Positions 26,639 through 35,439 of a stretch of DNA of 64,000 nucleotides are shown piece by piece. Source of the DNA: Pseudomonas syringae (GTDB taxonomy: Bacteria > Pseudomonadota > Gammaproteobacteria > Pseudomonadales > Pseudomonadaceae); the NCBI RefSeq assembly GCF_023278085.1, contig NZ_CP066265.1, positions 2,510,501-2,574,500 on the forward strand, in the 5' to 3' direction. The notes beneath the pieces were generated by a model. That model had not been told where the DNA came from. It made no database searches and saw only the letters and a program-made list of their open reading frames with translations. Every line of letters starts with the position of its first letter. Positions within the stretch are counted from its first letter, which is position 1. Made by a program: the position numbers and the translations under genes.

Positions 26639-27534
26639 AACCCGTCTTCAACGCCCTGTGGATGCTTGCCATCGCCCTGAGCCTGTCGGCCTGCATCAGT
26701 GCGCCAGTGCCGCTGACGGCAAACACCACCGAGAAATTGCGGCAGCAGCCGCCGGTTCGTTTCCTGCTGACTTTCGACGACGGCCCGAGTGCTTCGACGT
26801 TTTACAACCCGACTGTCACCGTGCTCGACAGCCTGGCCGAGAACCCGGTTCAGCCGCACATCAAGGCGGTATTTTTCGTGCAGACAGGCGCAGCAGGCGC
26901 AGGCAACAGTGATCAAGGCCGGGCGATCATGCAGCGCGAGCATGAGGAAGGTCATCTGCTGGGCTTTCACTCCGCCACACCGCACCACACCAATCATCGC
27001 TCGTTGACCGACGACGAGCTGGAGCAATCCCTGAGCAAGGGCTGCGCGATCATGGCCTCCATCACCGGCGCGCCGACCGTCTTGCTGCGGCCGCCATTCT
27101 GGAATTACGACAAACGCACGTTCAGCGCCTATCAGCGCCACGGCCTGCATGTCTTGCTGACTGACCTGAGCGCCAACGACGGCAAAATCTGGGGTTACAA
27201 TTTCAGCCTGCGACGGCGCTCGAACATGGTCAGTCAGCTATCCCAGGTGCGCGAGCGCATCGCTGCCGGAGAACTGCCTGCGGTGGACGGGGTGATTCCG
27301 GTGGTGGTGACCTTCCATGACCTGAACCGCTACACCGCGCGTCATGCACGGGAGTATCTGCAGATTCTGGTCGACAGTGCCAACCAGACTGGCGTACGGC
27401 TCGCGGACAAGCCGTTTTACGATGACAGCGCGCAATTGCAGCGCGCCGCCCTGGCGCGTACGGTCAGGAACGCCGACCAGCCTGTGCGCTTACCCGGCGT
27501 GTGGAACTGGATCTGGGACCACAACGCGCACTGA
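26635..27534 (+). CDS. Lipoprotein polysaccharide deacetylase (NodB domain)
   Basis: This 299-aa carbohydrate esterase family 4 protein has a lipoprotein signal with lipobox LSAC (Cys20), so it is membrane-anchored in the periplasm. The NodB domain has motif 1 TFDDGP (about 45-50), motif 2 GFHSATPHHTNH with the metal-binding His residues, motif 3 LLRPPFW and the late FHDL motif. Substrates of the family are N-acetylated sugars or peptidoglycan. The 4-nt overlap with the GNAT-peptidase gene ties it to that operon, an unexpected partnership between a cytoplasmic modifying enzyme and an exported hydrolase. Confidence 0.86.
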   Translation: MKPVFNALWMLAIALSLSACISAPVPLTANTTEKLRQQPPVRFLLTFDDGPSASTFYNPTVTVLDSLAENPVQPHIKAVFFVQTGAAGAGNSDQGRAIMQREHEEGHLLGFHSATPHHTNHRSLTDDELEQSLSKGCAIMASITGAPTVLLRPPFWNYDKRTFSAYQRHGLHVLLTDLSANDGKIWGYNFSLRRRSNMVSQLSQVRERIAAGELPAVDGVIPVVVTFHDLNRYTARHAREYLQILVDSANQTGVRLADKPFYDDSAQLQRAALARTVRNADQPVRLPGVWNWIWDHNAH

Positions 27535-27541
27535 CGGCAGG

Positions 27542-28801
27542 TCAGACCAAGGTGTTCTTGCGAACCTGACCCCCCTGAACAATCATCGCCAACTGCTCAC
27601 CCTGGCCCACCAGGCAACTGATGTCGCTCAGCGGATCGCCGTCTACCACCAGCAGATCGGCAATCGCCCCGGCAGCAATGCAGCCCAGTTCACCTTCACG
27701 CTGGAGAATCTGCGCGGCAACGCTGGTGGCACTGCGCAGCGCTGCCAGATTACCCAGCAGTTCCGCGCGAATCTTCAGTTCGTGGGTCTGGTATTCGTGC
27801 ATTTCACCCAGCAGGTCCGAACCATAGCCCATGGGTACGCCGGCTTCGGCAAACAGCAACAGGGCATTGCGGCCTGCCTGCCGCACGTCTTCGATCTTCG
27901 CCACTGAGTCAGCGGGCAGGCCGAAGCGTTCGCCGTACTCGGCGAGCATCTCGTAGGTGACCTGGGTCGGTACGGCAAACGCGCCTTTTTCGGCCATCAG
28001 GCGAGCGGTGTCGGCGTCCACCAGATTGCCATGCTCGATGGTTCGAACGCCGCATTCGATGGCGCGGCGAATGGCCCGTGCGGTGTAGGCGTGGGCCATG
28101 ACGTAAGTATTGGCCGCTGCGGCTTCGTCGACGATGGCGCGAATTTCGGCCTCGCTGTATTGGGTGTTGGCTATCGGGTCGGTGGGCGAGGAAACGCCGC
28201 CCGAGGCCATGATCTTGATCTGGTTGGCGCCTTGTTGCAGCTCTTCACGCACTGCCAGGCGCACATTGTCGACGCCATCGACCACGCGGGCGATGGCGCC
28301 GGCCCGGAAGCAGCACGAGCAGGGCTCGTTGAGCAGCAGTTCGCCTCGGGCGCGCATGTCGCCATGGCCACCGGTCTGCGACAGCGCCTTGCCGGACGCG
28401 AAGATCCGCGGGCCCGGAATCAGGCCCATCTGGATCGAACGCGCCAGCGCCCAGTCGGCACCGCCGGCGTCGCGCACGGTAGTGAAACCACGGTTGAGCA
28501 TCGCCGCCAGAATCGGCAGCGCGCGGTACATGATGATCGCGTTGGGCTGCAAGGCGTTCATGCCCAGGTTGGCATTGGAGGCCAGTACGTGGACGTGGCA
28601 ATCGATCAGGCCGGGCATCAGGGTCCGGCCGCCCAGATCAACCACCTGCGCGTTGGTCGGGGCAGGTTGCCCCTCAGCGCGCACCTCGACGATGCGCTCG
28701 CCCTCGATCACGACTTCCTGGCCGGTGATCAACTGGCCCAGTTGCAGGTCCAGCAGGCGGCCGTTGCGCAGGATGAGGCAGGGGGATTCGGCGGTATTCA
28801 T
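27542..28801 (-). CDS. Amidohydrolase family protein (Xaa-Pro dipeptidase/imidazolonepropionase-like)
   Basis: This 419-aa metal-dependent hydrolase of the amidohydrolase superfamily has metal ligands in LMPGLIDCHVHV, Lys in NQIKIMASGGVSS (likely carbamylated), AHAYTARAIRRAIECGVRTIEHG for the next His residues, and the Asp in MGYGSDLLGEMHEYQ. This motif pattern is the Sgx9260/prolidase-like group that cleaves dipeptides or aryl amides. It overlaps by 4 nt the upstream MHS-type permease gene, so uptake and hydrolysis of one compound are probably coupled. The compound is unknown. Confidence 0.87.
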   Translation of the reverse strand: MNTAESPCLILRNGRLLDLQLGQLITGQEVVIEGERIVEVRAEGQPAPTNAQVVDLGGRTLMPGLIDCHVHVLASNANLGMNALQPNAIIMYRALPILAAMLNRGFTTVRDAGGADWALARSIQMGLIPGPRIFASGKALSQTGGHGDMRARGELLLNEPCSCCFRAGAIARVVDGVDNVRLAVREELQQGANQIKIMASGGVSSPTDPIANTQYSEAEIRAIVDEAAAANTYVMAHAYTARAIRRAIECGVRTIEHGNLVDADTARLMAEKGAFAVPTQVTYEMLAEYGERFGLPADSVAKIEDVRQAGRNALLLFAEAGVPMGYGSDLLGEMHEYQTHELKIRAELLGNLAALRSATSVAAQILQREGELGCIAAGAIADLLVVDGDPLSDISCLVGQGEQLAMIVQGGQVRKNTLV

Positions 28802-30121
28802 TGGAAAGCTCCAGACAAAGGGCGATGAACGGTCGATGCACGGTCACGATAAAGCAGCGCGCCGCTGCCGCTGACGATGGCGGCGAACATGATGTAGAAG
28901 GCGGGCGCGAGGTTGCTGCCGGTTGTGGCGATCAGCCAGGTGATGGTGAACGTGGCAAAGCCGCCGAAAATGGTCACGGCGAAGTTGTAGGCCACTGACA
29001 GGCCGGTGGACAGCACGTGGGTCGGCAACAACTCACCGAAGGCGGCGAGGATCGAACCGATGTAGGCGGAGATCAGCAAGCCGAGCACCAGCTCGAAGAT
29101 CAGCAGCGAATAAAGCCCCGGCATCTGGTTGATGAACAGAAACATCGGGTAGGCGCTGAAGAAGATTGCGATGGCCGAACCCAGCAACCACGGACGATGA
29201 CCGCTGCGGTCAGCCAATGCGCCGACAATCGGGGTGGCGACGATCAACACCGCGCCGCCCATCATGCCGGCGCTGAAGCCCATCCATGACGGCAGGGCAA
29301 GTACGCGCTGCGCATAGGACGGAATGTAGAACAGGATCGCGTAGGTGCAGACGGTCCACAGCACTACCAGCGAGAAGCTGATCAGGGTCTGGCGCGGATA
29401 CGTTTTTATGACTTCGCGCAGTGGCGATTCGACCTGTTTGGCGGCCGTGTAAGCAGGCGTTTCGTCGACCCGGCTGCGAATGTAAAAGCCGACCGGGCCG
29501 ATCAGCGTGCCGATCAGAAACGGCACACGCCAGCCCCAGCTTTCGAGCTGTGCCTGGGTCAGATACGTTGACAGCAGCGCACCCAGTGCCGAGCCGAGCA
29601 GCACTGCAACGCCGATGCTGGCCTGAATCCAGCTGGAGTAAAAGGCTTTCTTGCCCTCGGGTGCATGCTCGGTCAGAAAAGCGGTGGCGCTGCCCATTTC
29701 GCCACCGGCGGAGAAGCCCTGCAGCAGGCGCGCCAGTACGATCAGCACCGGTGCCAGGTAGCCGATCTGCGCAAAGCTCGGGGTCAGGCCGATGATCAGT
29801 GTGCCCAGCGCCATGAGCAGGATGGTCAGCGACAGCGCAGCCTTGCGACCGCGCTTGTCACTGTAGATGCCGAGCACGATGCCGCCGACCGGGCGCATGA
29901 AAAAGCCGACGCCGAAGGTCGCCAGCGCCAGCAGGTAAGAGGTCAATTCGCTGCCGGTGGGGAAGAATACTTTGGCGATGATGACCGAGAAGAAGCTGTA
30001 GACCGTGAAGTCGAACCATTCCAGGCCGTTGCCGATCACTGTGGCGGTGACTGCGCGGCGCGCTTTCTGCTGATGGGGTCAGATCATGGTGCTGTGAGGC
30101 CGATTGTTGTGTAGTGCTCAC
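28798..30121 (-). pseudogene. MHS-type MFS permease, frameshifted near the N-terminus
   Basis: This is a 12-helix major facilitator of the metabolite:proton symporter group. The body runs from 30039 (IGNGLEWFDFTVYSF) with loop motif SDKRGRKAAL. The natural start appears to be the GTG at 30121, which has GGAG 8 bp ahead and encodes MSTTQQSASQHHDLT, but that frame is lost at a run of four G on the plus strand (30075-30078). With three G it reads straight on as HQQKARRAVTATVIGNGLEW, giving 440 aa. As written, only a shorter protein from a GTG at 30039 could be made. It is coupled to the amidohydrolase by overlapping stop/start codons. Confidence 0.8.
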
Positions 30122-30303
30122 TGGTTGGCTCCTGCATGCGGATCACGCAGGGAAGCCCCTGCATTGGCTGCATTGGTTAAGGGCAGAGTTGGCGAAGTGC
30201 AGCAGAGTCGGGTCTTGGCCCGCTTGGTTCGAGAGTAGGTGCTGAGGCGGTTTGGAGAAAACGCTTATTACGCAGGTTTGCATGCGCATAACGCATGCAA
30301 GTG

Positions 30304-31212
30304 TCAGGGTTTCAGGGACTGTTCTATTTTCTCTGTCAGCCATTTTTCGAAAGCACGTGCCGCGCGACGGGGCATCTTGCCGCTGGGTGTCAGCAAGTAA
30401 TAGCCACCGACTGCGCCAACGCTGCTGTTGCAGGCTGGCACCAGCGCACCGGACTGCACGTGGCGATCGATCATCGGTTGCCAGCCCAGCACGATGCCGT
30501 GCCCGGCAATGGCCAGGTCGACCAGTACCGGGTACAGATTGACCGTCATGCGCTGGCGGATCAGCGAGGCATCGACGCCCTGACGGCCAAACCAGTCTGA
30601 CCAAGACAGCCACTGACGCTGACCGTCTTCGAGCATCAGCAGGCAATGGTCCAGCAGCTGTGCAGGTTCCAGCACCTGGCCTTTCAGGTAGTTGGGCGAG
30701 CAGTAGGCATTCACCGACTCGGCGAACAGCAGCTTGGCGTCCAGGCCTGCCGGTGACACTTCACGCAGAAAATACAGCGCCAGGTCGAATTCGGCGCGGA
30801 TCAGCGAATCCAGCCCGTCGACCACCCGCAGGCGGATGTCCACCGCTGGAAACGCATCGCGATAACGGCCCAGCAGCGGGCCCAGCCATAAGGCCGCGAC
30901 ACCGCTGGAACAGGCCAGCGTCAGTTGTTGATCGCCGCTGTGGGTGATGACCTGAGCCGTGGCCTCGGCACACAGGGTCAGCATGCGCTGGATCTGCTCG
31001 GCGTAGATCTGCCCGGCGACCGTCAGGTGAATGCGCTTGTGCTCGCGCCGGAACAACGCGCGGCCGAGGAACTCTTCGAGCTGAGCGACCTGGCGGCTGA
31101 TCGCGCTCTGGGTCAGGTTCAGCTCGCTGGCGGCGCGGGTAAAGCTGCCATGCCGCACGGTGGCTTCGAAGGCGATCAGGTTCTGTAGGGGCGGAAGAGG
31201 CTCGATACGCAC
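30304..31212 (-). CDS. LysR family regulator (GcvA-like)
   Basis: This 302-aa LysR-type regulator has an N-terminal HTH (RHGSFTRAASELNLTQSAISRQVAQLE) and a C-terminal periplasmic-binding-fold effector domain with the GVAALWLGPLLGRY segment typical of GcvA-like members. It sits 182 bp upstream of the MHS permease-amidohydrolase pair on the same strand and 25 bp downstream of another GcvA-like gene, which makes it a candidate regulator of the pair (inference). Confidence 0.88.
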   Translation of the reverse strand: MRIEPLPPLQNLIAFEATVRHGSFTRAASELNLTQSAISRQVAQLEEFLGRALFRREHKRIHLTVAGQIYAEQIQRMLTLCAEATAQVITHSGDQQLTLACSSGVAALWLGPLLGRYRDAFPAVDIRLRVVDGLDSLIRAEFDLALYFLREVSPAGLDAKLLFAESVNAYCSPNYLKGQVLEPAQLLDHCLLMLEDGQRQWLSWSDWFGRQGVDASLIRQRMTVNLYPVLVDLAIAGHGIVLGWQPMIDRHVQSGALVPACNSSVGAVGGYYLLTPSGKMPRRAARAFEKWLTEKIEQSLKP

Positions 31213-31237
31213 GGTTGCTCCTGTTTACGGACTGGAT

Positions 31238-32143
31238 TTACAGACTGTCTGGAAAGGGCGTCGACAACAGCCAGTCCCGGAATACACACAGCGAAGGCAG
31301 GTTCTGAAAGCGCGTAGCGTAGGCCAGATAGTAATTGCGCCCGCTGTCCATGGGCTCGAACAGCGTGACCAGTTCGCCGTTGCTGATCTCGTCCTGCACC
31401 AGAATGCGTGGCACCAGCGCGATGCCGATCCCGGCAGCCACCGCTTGAATCAGGTGCGAGGTCAGTTCGAAGCTCGGGCCGGGACGCATGATGTGGTGAG
31501 CCAGTTGATTGCTGTCGAACCAGTCCGACCAGGCATTGGGCCGTGACACCACGCTCAGCAACGACTGCTGGGCAACCTGTGCCAAGGTCATTGACGGGTA
31601 GCCGGCAAGCGCAGTAGGGCTGGCGATGACCACCAGCTTTTCGCTGACCAGTGGATGCGCGATGTAACCCGGCCAGTTGCCATGACCCGCACAAATGATC
31701 GCGTTCATTTCACTGGCGGCCGGCGTCAGGTCGGCATGCACGATGCGCGAGTGAATATGCACCACATAGCCCGGATGCCGGGTGTAGAAGTCATTCATCC
31801 GCGGCAGCAGCCATTTGGAGCCGAAGGTCGGCAGCACGGCCAGATGCAGGGTGCCACCCTCGGACTTGTGGGCGATGGTCTGCAGCGTCGCGCTACGGAT
31901 GCGGCCCAGTGCAGCGGCCAGTTCGTGCTGATACAGCGCGCCTGCGGTGGTCAGCTCGATACGCCTGCCATCACGTTTGAACAGCTCGACCTGCAGTTGC
32001 GCTTCCAGTGCCTGTACCTGGCGGCTGACCGCGCTCTGGGTCAGGGCCAGTTCGTCTGCAGCCTTGGTGAAGCTGCCATGCCGGGCCGCTGCCTCGAAAG
32101 CGAGGAGCAGTGACATCGAAGGCGTCAGTCTTCTGGTGTTCAT
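31238..32143 (-). CDS. LysR family regulator (GcvA-like), divergent from ydiJ
   Basis: This 301-aa LysR regulator has the HTH segment RHGSFTKAADELALTQSAVSRQVQALE and the LPTFGSKWLLPRMNDFYTRH effector-domain segment. It is similar in style to the neighbouring LysR protein, so an old duplication is possible. It is transcribed away from the large FAD/Fe-S dehydrogenase, with 154 bp between starts, the standard layout of a LysR protein with its target. Confidence 0.88.
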   Translation of the reverse strand: MNTRRLTPSMSLLLAFEAAARHGSFTKAADELALTQSAVSRQVQALEAQLQVELFKRDGRRIELTTAGALYQHELAAALGRIRSATLQTIAHKSEGGTLHLAVLPTFGSKWLLPRMNDFYTRHPGYVVHIHSRIVHADLTPAASEMNAIICAGHGNWPGYIAHPLVSEKLVVIASPTALAGYPSMTLAQVAQQSLLSVVSRPNAWSDWFDSNQLAHHIMRPGPSFELTSHLIQAVAAGIGIALVPRILVQDEISNGELVTLFEPMDSGRNYYLAYATRFQNLPSLCVFRDWLLSTPFPDSL

Positions 32144-32247
32144 TCATAAAACTCATGGAAAAACGGCACGTTTTACGTTTGCGCTGGAGCATGACAGGCG
32201 GGAGAATCACTTTAACCGTTGATAACACCATGCATACGAGCGTTTCG

Positions 32248-32261
32248 AAGCATACGTGCTT
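32248..32261. promoter_or_regulatory. Candidate LysR-type dyad
   Basis: AAGCA-TACG-TGCTT lies in the 154-bp divergent spacer, 36 bp before the ydiJ ATG. A related GCATACGAGCG half-site lies about 15 bp upstream. LysR proteins usually bind interrupted dyads at such positions. Assignment is inference. Confidence 0.3.
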
Positions 32262-32297
32262 TGCATATAAAACGCCTAGCCAGCCAGGAAGACCACC

Positions 32298-35200
32298 ATG
32301 ATTGCGCTGCTGAAACCGACCTCAGAACAGGTCGGCCACTACGACCGTTTTCTCAATGCGCTGGTCGAGGGCGGCTTTCGCGGCGAAATTGCCAGGGATC
32401 ATGGATCGCGCACGGTGCTGGCCACCGACAACTCCATCTATCAGCGCTTGCCGCAGGCGGCGGTGTTCCCGATGGACAGCCATGATGTGGCAATCGTCGC
32501 CCGACTGGCCGCGCGGCCCGAGCACCAGCAGGTGGTGTTGACCCCGCGTGGCGGCGGCACCGGCACCAACGGGCAGTCGCTGACCGATGGCGTGGTGGTC
32601 GACCTGTCGCGGCACATGAACAACATCCTTGAGATCAACGTCGAGGAACGCTGGGTGCGAGTGCAGACCGGTGTGGTCAAGGATCAGCTGAATGCCGCGC
32701 TCAAACCGCACGGGCTGTTTTTCGCGCCGGAATTGTCGACGTCCAACCGTGCCACCGTGGGCGGTATGATCAATACCGACGCCAGCGGGCAGGGCAGTTG
32801 CACCTACGGCAAGACGCGTGACCATGTGCTGGAACTGTCGACCGTGTTGCTCGGCGGTTCGTACGTTCACAGCCAGGCGCTGGGCCCCGTGCAGCTGGCC
32901 AGTGAACAGGCGCGCGTTGATCGGGCCGGTGACGTGTACCGCTGCGCGCAGCAGATTGCCGACACCCAGGCGCAACTGATCAAGGACATCTTTCCGCCAC
33001 TGAATCGCTGCCTGACGGGCTATGACCTGGCGCACCTGCGCGAGGAAGACGGACGCTTCAACCTCAACAGCGTGCTGTGCGGCTCAGAAGGCTCGCTGGG
33101 CTTCATCGTCGAAGCCAGGCTCAATGTGCTGCCGATCCCCAGGCACTCGATTCTGGTCAACGTGCGCTACGCCGGGTTCATGGACGCCTTGCGCGATGCC
33201 AAGGCCTTGATGGCGCACAAGCCGTTGTCCATTGAAACCGTGGACTCTAAGGTGCTGATGCTGGCGATGCAGGACATCGTCTGGCATGGCGTGGCCGAGT
33301 ACTTCCCTCAGGATTCGGCGACGCCAACCTTGGGTATCAACCTGATCGAGTTCAGTGGCGACGAGCTGGAGGAAGTAGAACAGCGCGTCCACGCGTTTGT
33401 CGCGCACTTGCAGGAAGACACCTCGGTGGTGCGCCTCGGGCATACGCTGGCAGTCGGCAGCGCGGCGGTGAGCCGGGTCTACACCATGCGCAAGCGCTCG
33501 GTGGGCTTGCTGGGTAATGTCCAGGGTGAAGCCCGGCCGCAGCCGTTTGTGGAAGACACCGCCGTGCCGCCGGAAAACCTGGCCGACTACATTCAGGAAT
33601 TCCGTGCGCTGCTGGACAGCTACGGCCTGCAATACGGCATGTTTGGCCATGTGGATGCTGGCGTGCTGCATGTACGGCCGATTCTGGACATGAAAGACCC
33701 GGCGCAGGCGGCGCTGATTCGCCCGATTTCCGACGCGGTTGCCGCGTTGACCAAACGCTACGGCGGTCTGTTATGGGGTGAGCATGGCAAGGGCCTGCGC
33801 ACCCAGTATGTGCCCGAGTATTTCGGTGAGCTGTACCCGGCGTTGCAGGCGCTGAAAGCTGCCTGCGACCCGTTCAATCAGCTCAATCCTGGCAAGATCG
33901 CCACGCCTGCGACAGTGCCCGAGGCGCGTCTGACCCTGGTGGATGAAGTGACGCTGCGCGGCGATCTGGACCGCAAGATCGACGAGCGCGTCTGGAAGAG
34001 CTACGACAGCGCACTGCATTGCAACGGCAATGGTGCCTGTTACAACTATGACACCGACGACGCCATGTGCCCGTCGTGGAAAGCCACCCGTGACCGCATT
34101 CATTCACCCAAGGGCCGTGCGTCGCTGGTGCGCGAGTGGTTGCGCCTGCAGGGCGAGCAGGATGTGAACGTCCTGACGGCCAGCGCCAGGGCGCGCACCG
34201 CCAATGTGCTGAAAAGCCTGGCCGAGCGTACCGTCAACAGCGTGGCCAGAGTCGCCGGGCAGAAAGATTTCTCTCACGAAGTCTACGACGCCATGGCCGG
34301 TTGCCTGGCCTGTAAATCCTGCGCAGGGCAGTGCCCGGTCAAGGTCAACGTGCCCGAGTTTCGCTCGCGCTTTCTGGAGCTGTACCACAGCCGTTACCTG
34401 CGCCCGATCAAGGATTACCTGATCGGCTCGCTGGAATTCAGCATTCCGCATCTGGCGCGTTTCCCGACGCTGTACAACGCGATCATGGGCGCAAAACCGG
34501 TGCGCTACCTGCTGGAGCACGTTGCCGGGATGGTCGACAGCCCGCTGTTGAGCCTGATGGACTTTCGCGCCACCTGCGCTCGCTGGAATGTCGGCATCGC
34601 CACGCCACAGCGCCTGGCTGCACTGAGCGAACAGGAACGCAAGCGTACGGTGGTGCTGGTTCAGGATGCATTCACCCGTTATTTCGAAACGCCACTGGCG
34701 GCAGACTGGCTGGAACTGATTTCGCGCCTGGGCTACCAGGTTTACCTCGCGCCGTTTGCGCCCAATGGCAAGCCGTTGCAGGTGCAGGGCTTCCTGGCGG
34801 CATTTGAAAAGGCAGCCAGTTTCAACAGCCAGTCGCTGGGCAGATTGGCGGAGTACGGCATCCCGCTGATTGGTCTGGACCCGGCCATGACCCTGGTCTA
34901 TCGCCAGGAATACAGCAAGGCGTTGGGCAGCCAGAACGTGCCGGTTGTCATGCTGCCGCAGGAATGGCTGGCGACTGCATTTGAAGATCAGCATGACGCA
35001 GTGACGCAGGAAACGTATTACTTCCTGCCGCACTGCACTGAAAAGACCAACGAGCCGGGCAGCGTCGGCCTGTGGCAGAAAACCTTCGCCCGTGCGGGCC
35101 TCAAGCTGGAAGTGCTGGCCAGCGGCTGCTGCGGGATGTCCGGCACCTACGGGCACGAAACCAGAAACGCAAAGACCAGCGACACCATTTACCGACAGTC

Positions 35201-35345
35201 CTGGCAACCACTGGTGGCGCGCCATGGAGGTAATGGCCGACTGCTCGCCGACGGGTATTCATGTCGCAGCCAGGTCAAGCGCAAGGATGGCAAGGTGGTG
35301 CAGCATCCGTTGCAGGTGCTGCTGGAGCGGGTGAGGGCGCTGTAA
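32298..35345 (+). CDS. ydiJ: YdiJ-type FAD-binding / Fe-S dehydrogenase (D-2-hydroxyacid type)
   Basis: This 1015-aa two-part enzyme has an N-terminal FAD-binding (PCMH, GlcD-like) dehydrogenase, residues about 40-500, with VLTPRGGGTGTNGQSL and the C-terminal FAD-oxidase lobe. A ferredoxin-type Fe-S region then carries CLACKSCAGQCP near residues 671-682, followed by a CCG-domain (ASGCCGMSGTYGHE, about 945-958). E. coli YdiJ oxidises D-2-hydroxyglutarate; other members use D-lactate-like substrates. Length and domain order are full. A GGAAG-type ribosome site precedes the ATG. Confidence 0.9.
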   Translation: MIALLKPTSEQVGHYDRFLNALVEGGFRGEIARDHGSRTVLATDNSIYQRLPQAAVFPMDSHDVAIVARLAARPEHQQVVLTPRGGGTGTNGQSLTDGVVVDLSRHMNNILEINVEERWVRVQTGVVKDQLNAALKPHGLFFAPELSTSNRATVGGMINTDASGQGSCTYGKTRDHVLELSTVLLGGSYVHSQALGPVQLASEQARVDRAGDVYRCAQQIADTQAQLIKDIFPPLNRCLTGYDLAHLREEDGRFNLNSVLCGSEGSLGFIVEARLNVLPIPRHSILVNVRYAGFMDALRDAKALMAHKPLSIETVDSKVLMLAMQDIVWHGVAEYFPQDSATPTLGINLIEFSGDELEEVEQRVHAFVAHLQEDTSVVRLGHTLAVGSAAVSRVYTMRKRSVGLLGNVQGEARPQPFVEDTAVPPENLADYIQEFRALLDSYGLQYGMFGHVDAGVLHVRPILDMKDPAQAALIRPISDAVAALTKRYGGLLWGEHGKGLRTQYVPEYFGELYPALQALKAACDPFNQLNPGKIATPATVPEARLTLVDEVTLRGDLDRKIDERVWKSYDSALHCNGNGACYNYDTDDAMCPSWKATRDRIHSPKGRASLVREWLRLQGEQDVNVLTASARARTANVLKSLAERTVNSVARVAGQKDFSHEVYDAMAGCLACKSCAGQCPVKVNVPEFRSRFLELYHSRYLRPIKDYLIGSLEFSIPHLARFPTLYNAIMGAKPVRYLLEHVAGMVDSPLLSLMDFRATCARWNVGIATPQRLAALSEQERKRTVVLVQDAFTRYFETPLAADWLELISRLGYQVYLAPFAPNGKPLQVQGFLAAFEKAASFNSQSLGRLAEYGIPLIGLDPAMTLVYRQEYSKALGSQNVPVVMLPQEWLATAFEDQHDAVTQETYYFLPHCTEKTNEPGSVGLWQKTFARAGLKLEVLASGCCGMSGTYGHETRNAKTSDTIYRQSWQPLVARHGGNGRLLADGYSCRSQVKRKDGKVVQHPLQVLLERVRAL

Positions 35346-35412
35346 CCCGGACGCGGAGCGTCGCACGATAGTCGAGAGTATCGTTCCGCACGCTCTGCGT
35401 CACAGGTGCACG
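35346..35412. repeat. GACGC/GCGTC palindromic intergenic repeat
   Basis: This short element contains GACGC-GGA-GCGTC (35350-35362), GATA-GTCGAGAG-TATC and CACGCTCTGCGTCAC. The same building blocks occur at 38.8-39.0 kb and 52.4 kb, so this is a dispersed repeat family. Here it lies between the convergent ends of ydiJ and the dienelactone hydrolase gene, where it may act as a two-way terminator. Confidence 0.7.
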
Positions 35413-35439
35413 CAACTGCGCCTGTTCAGGATCAGCTCG

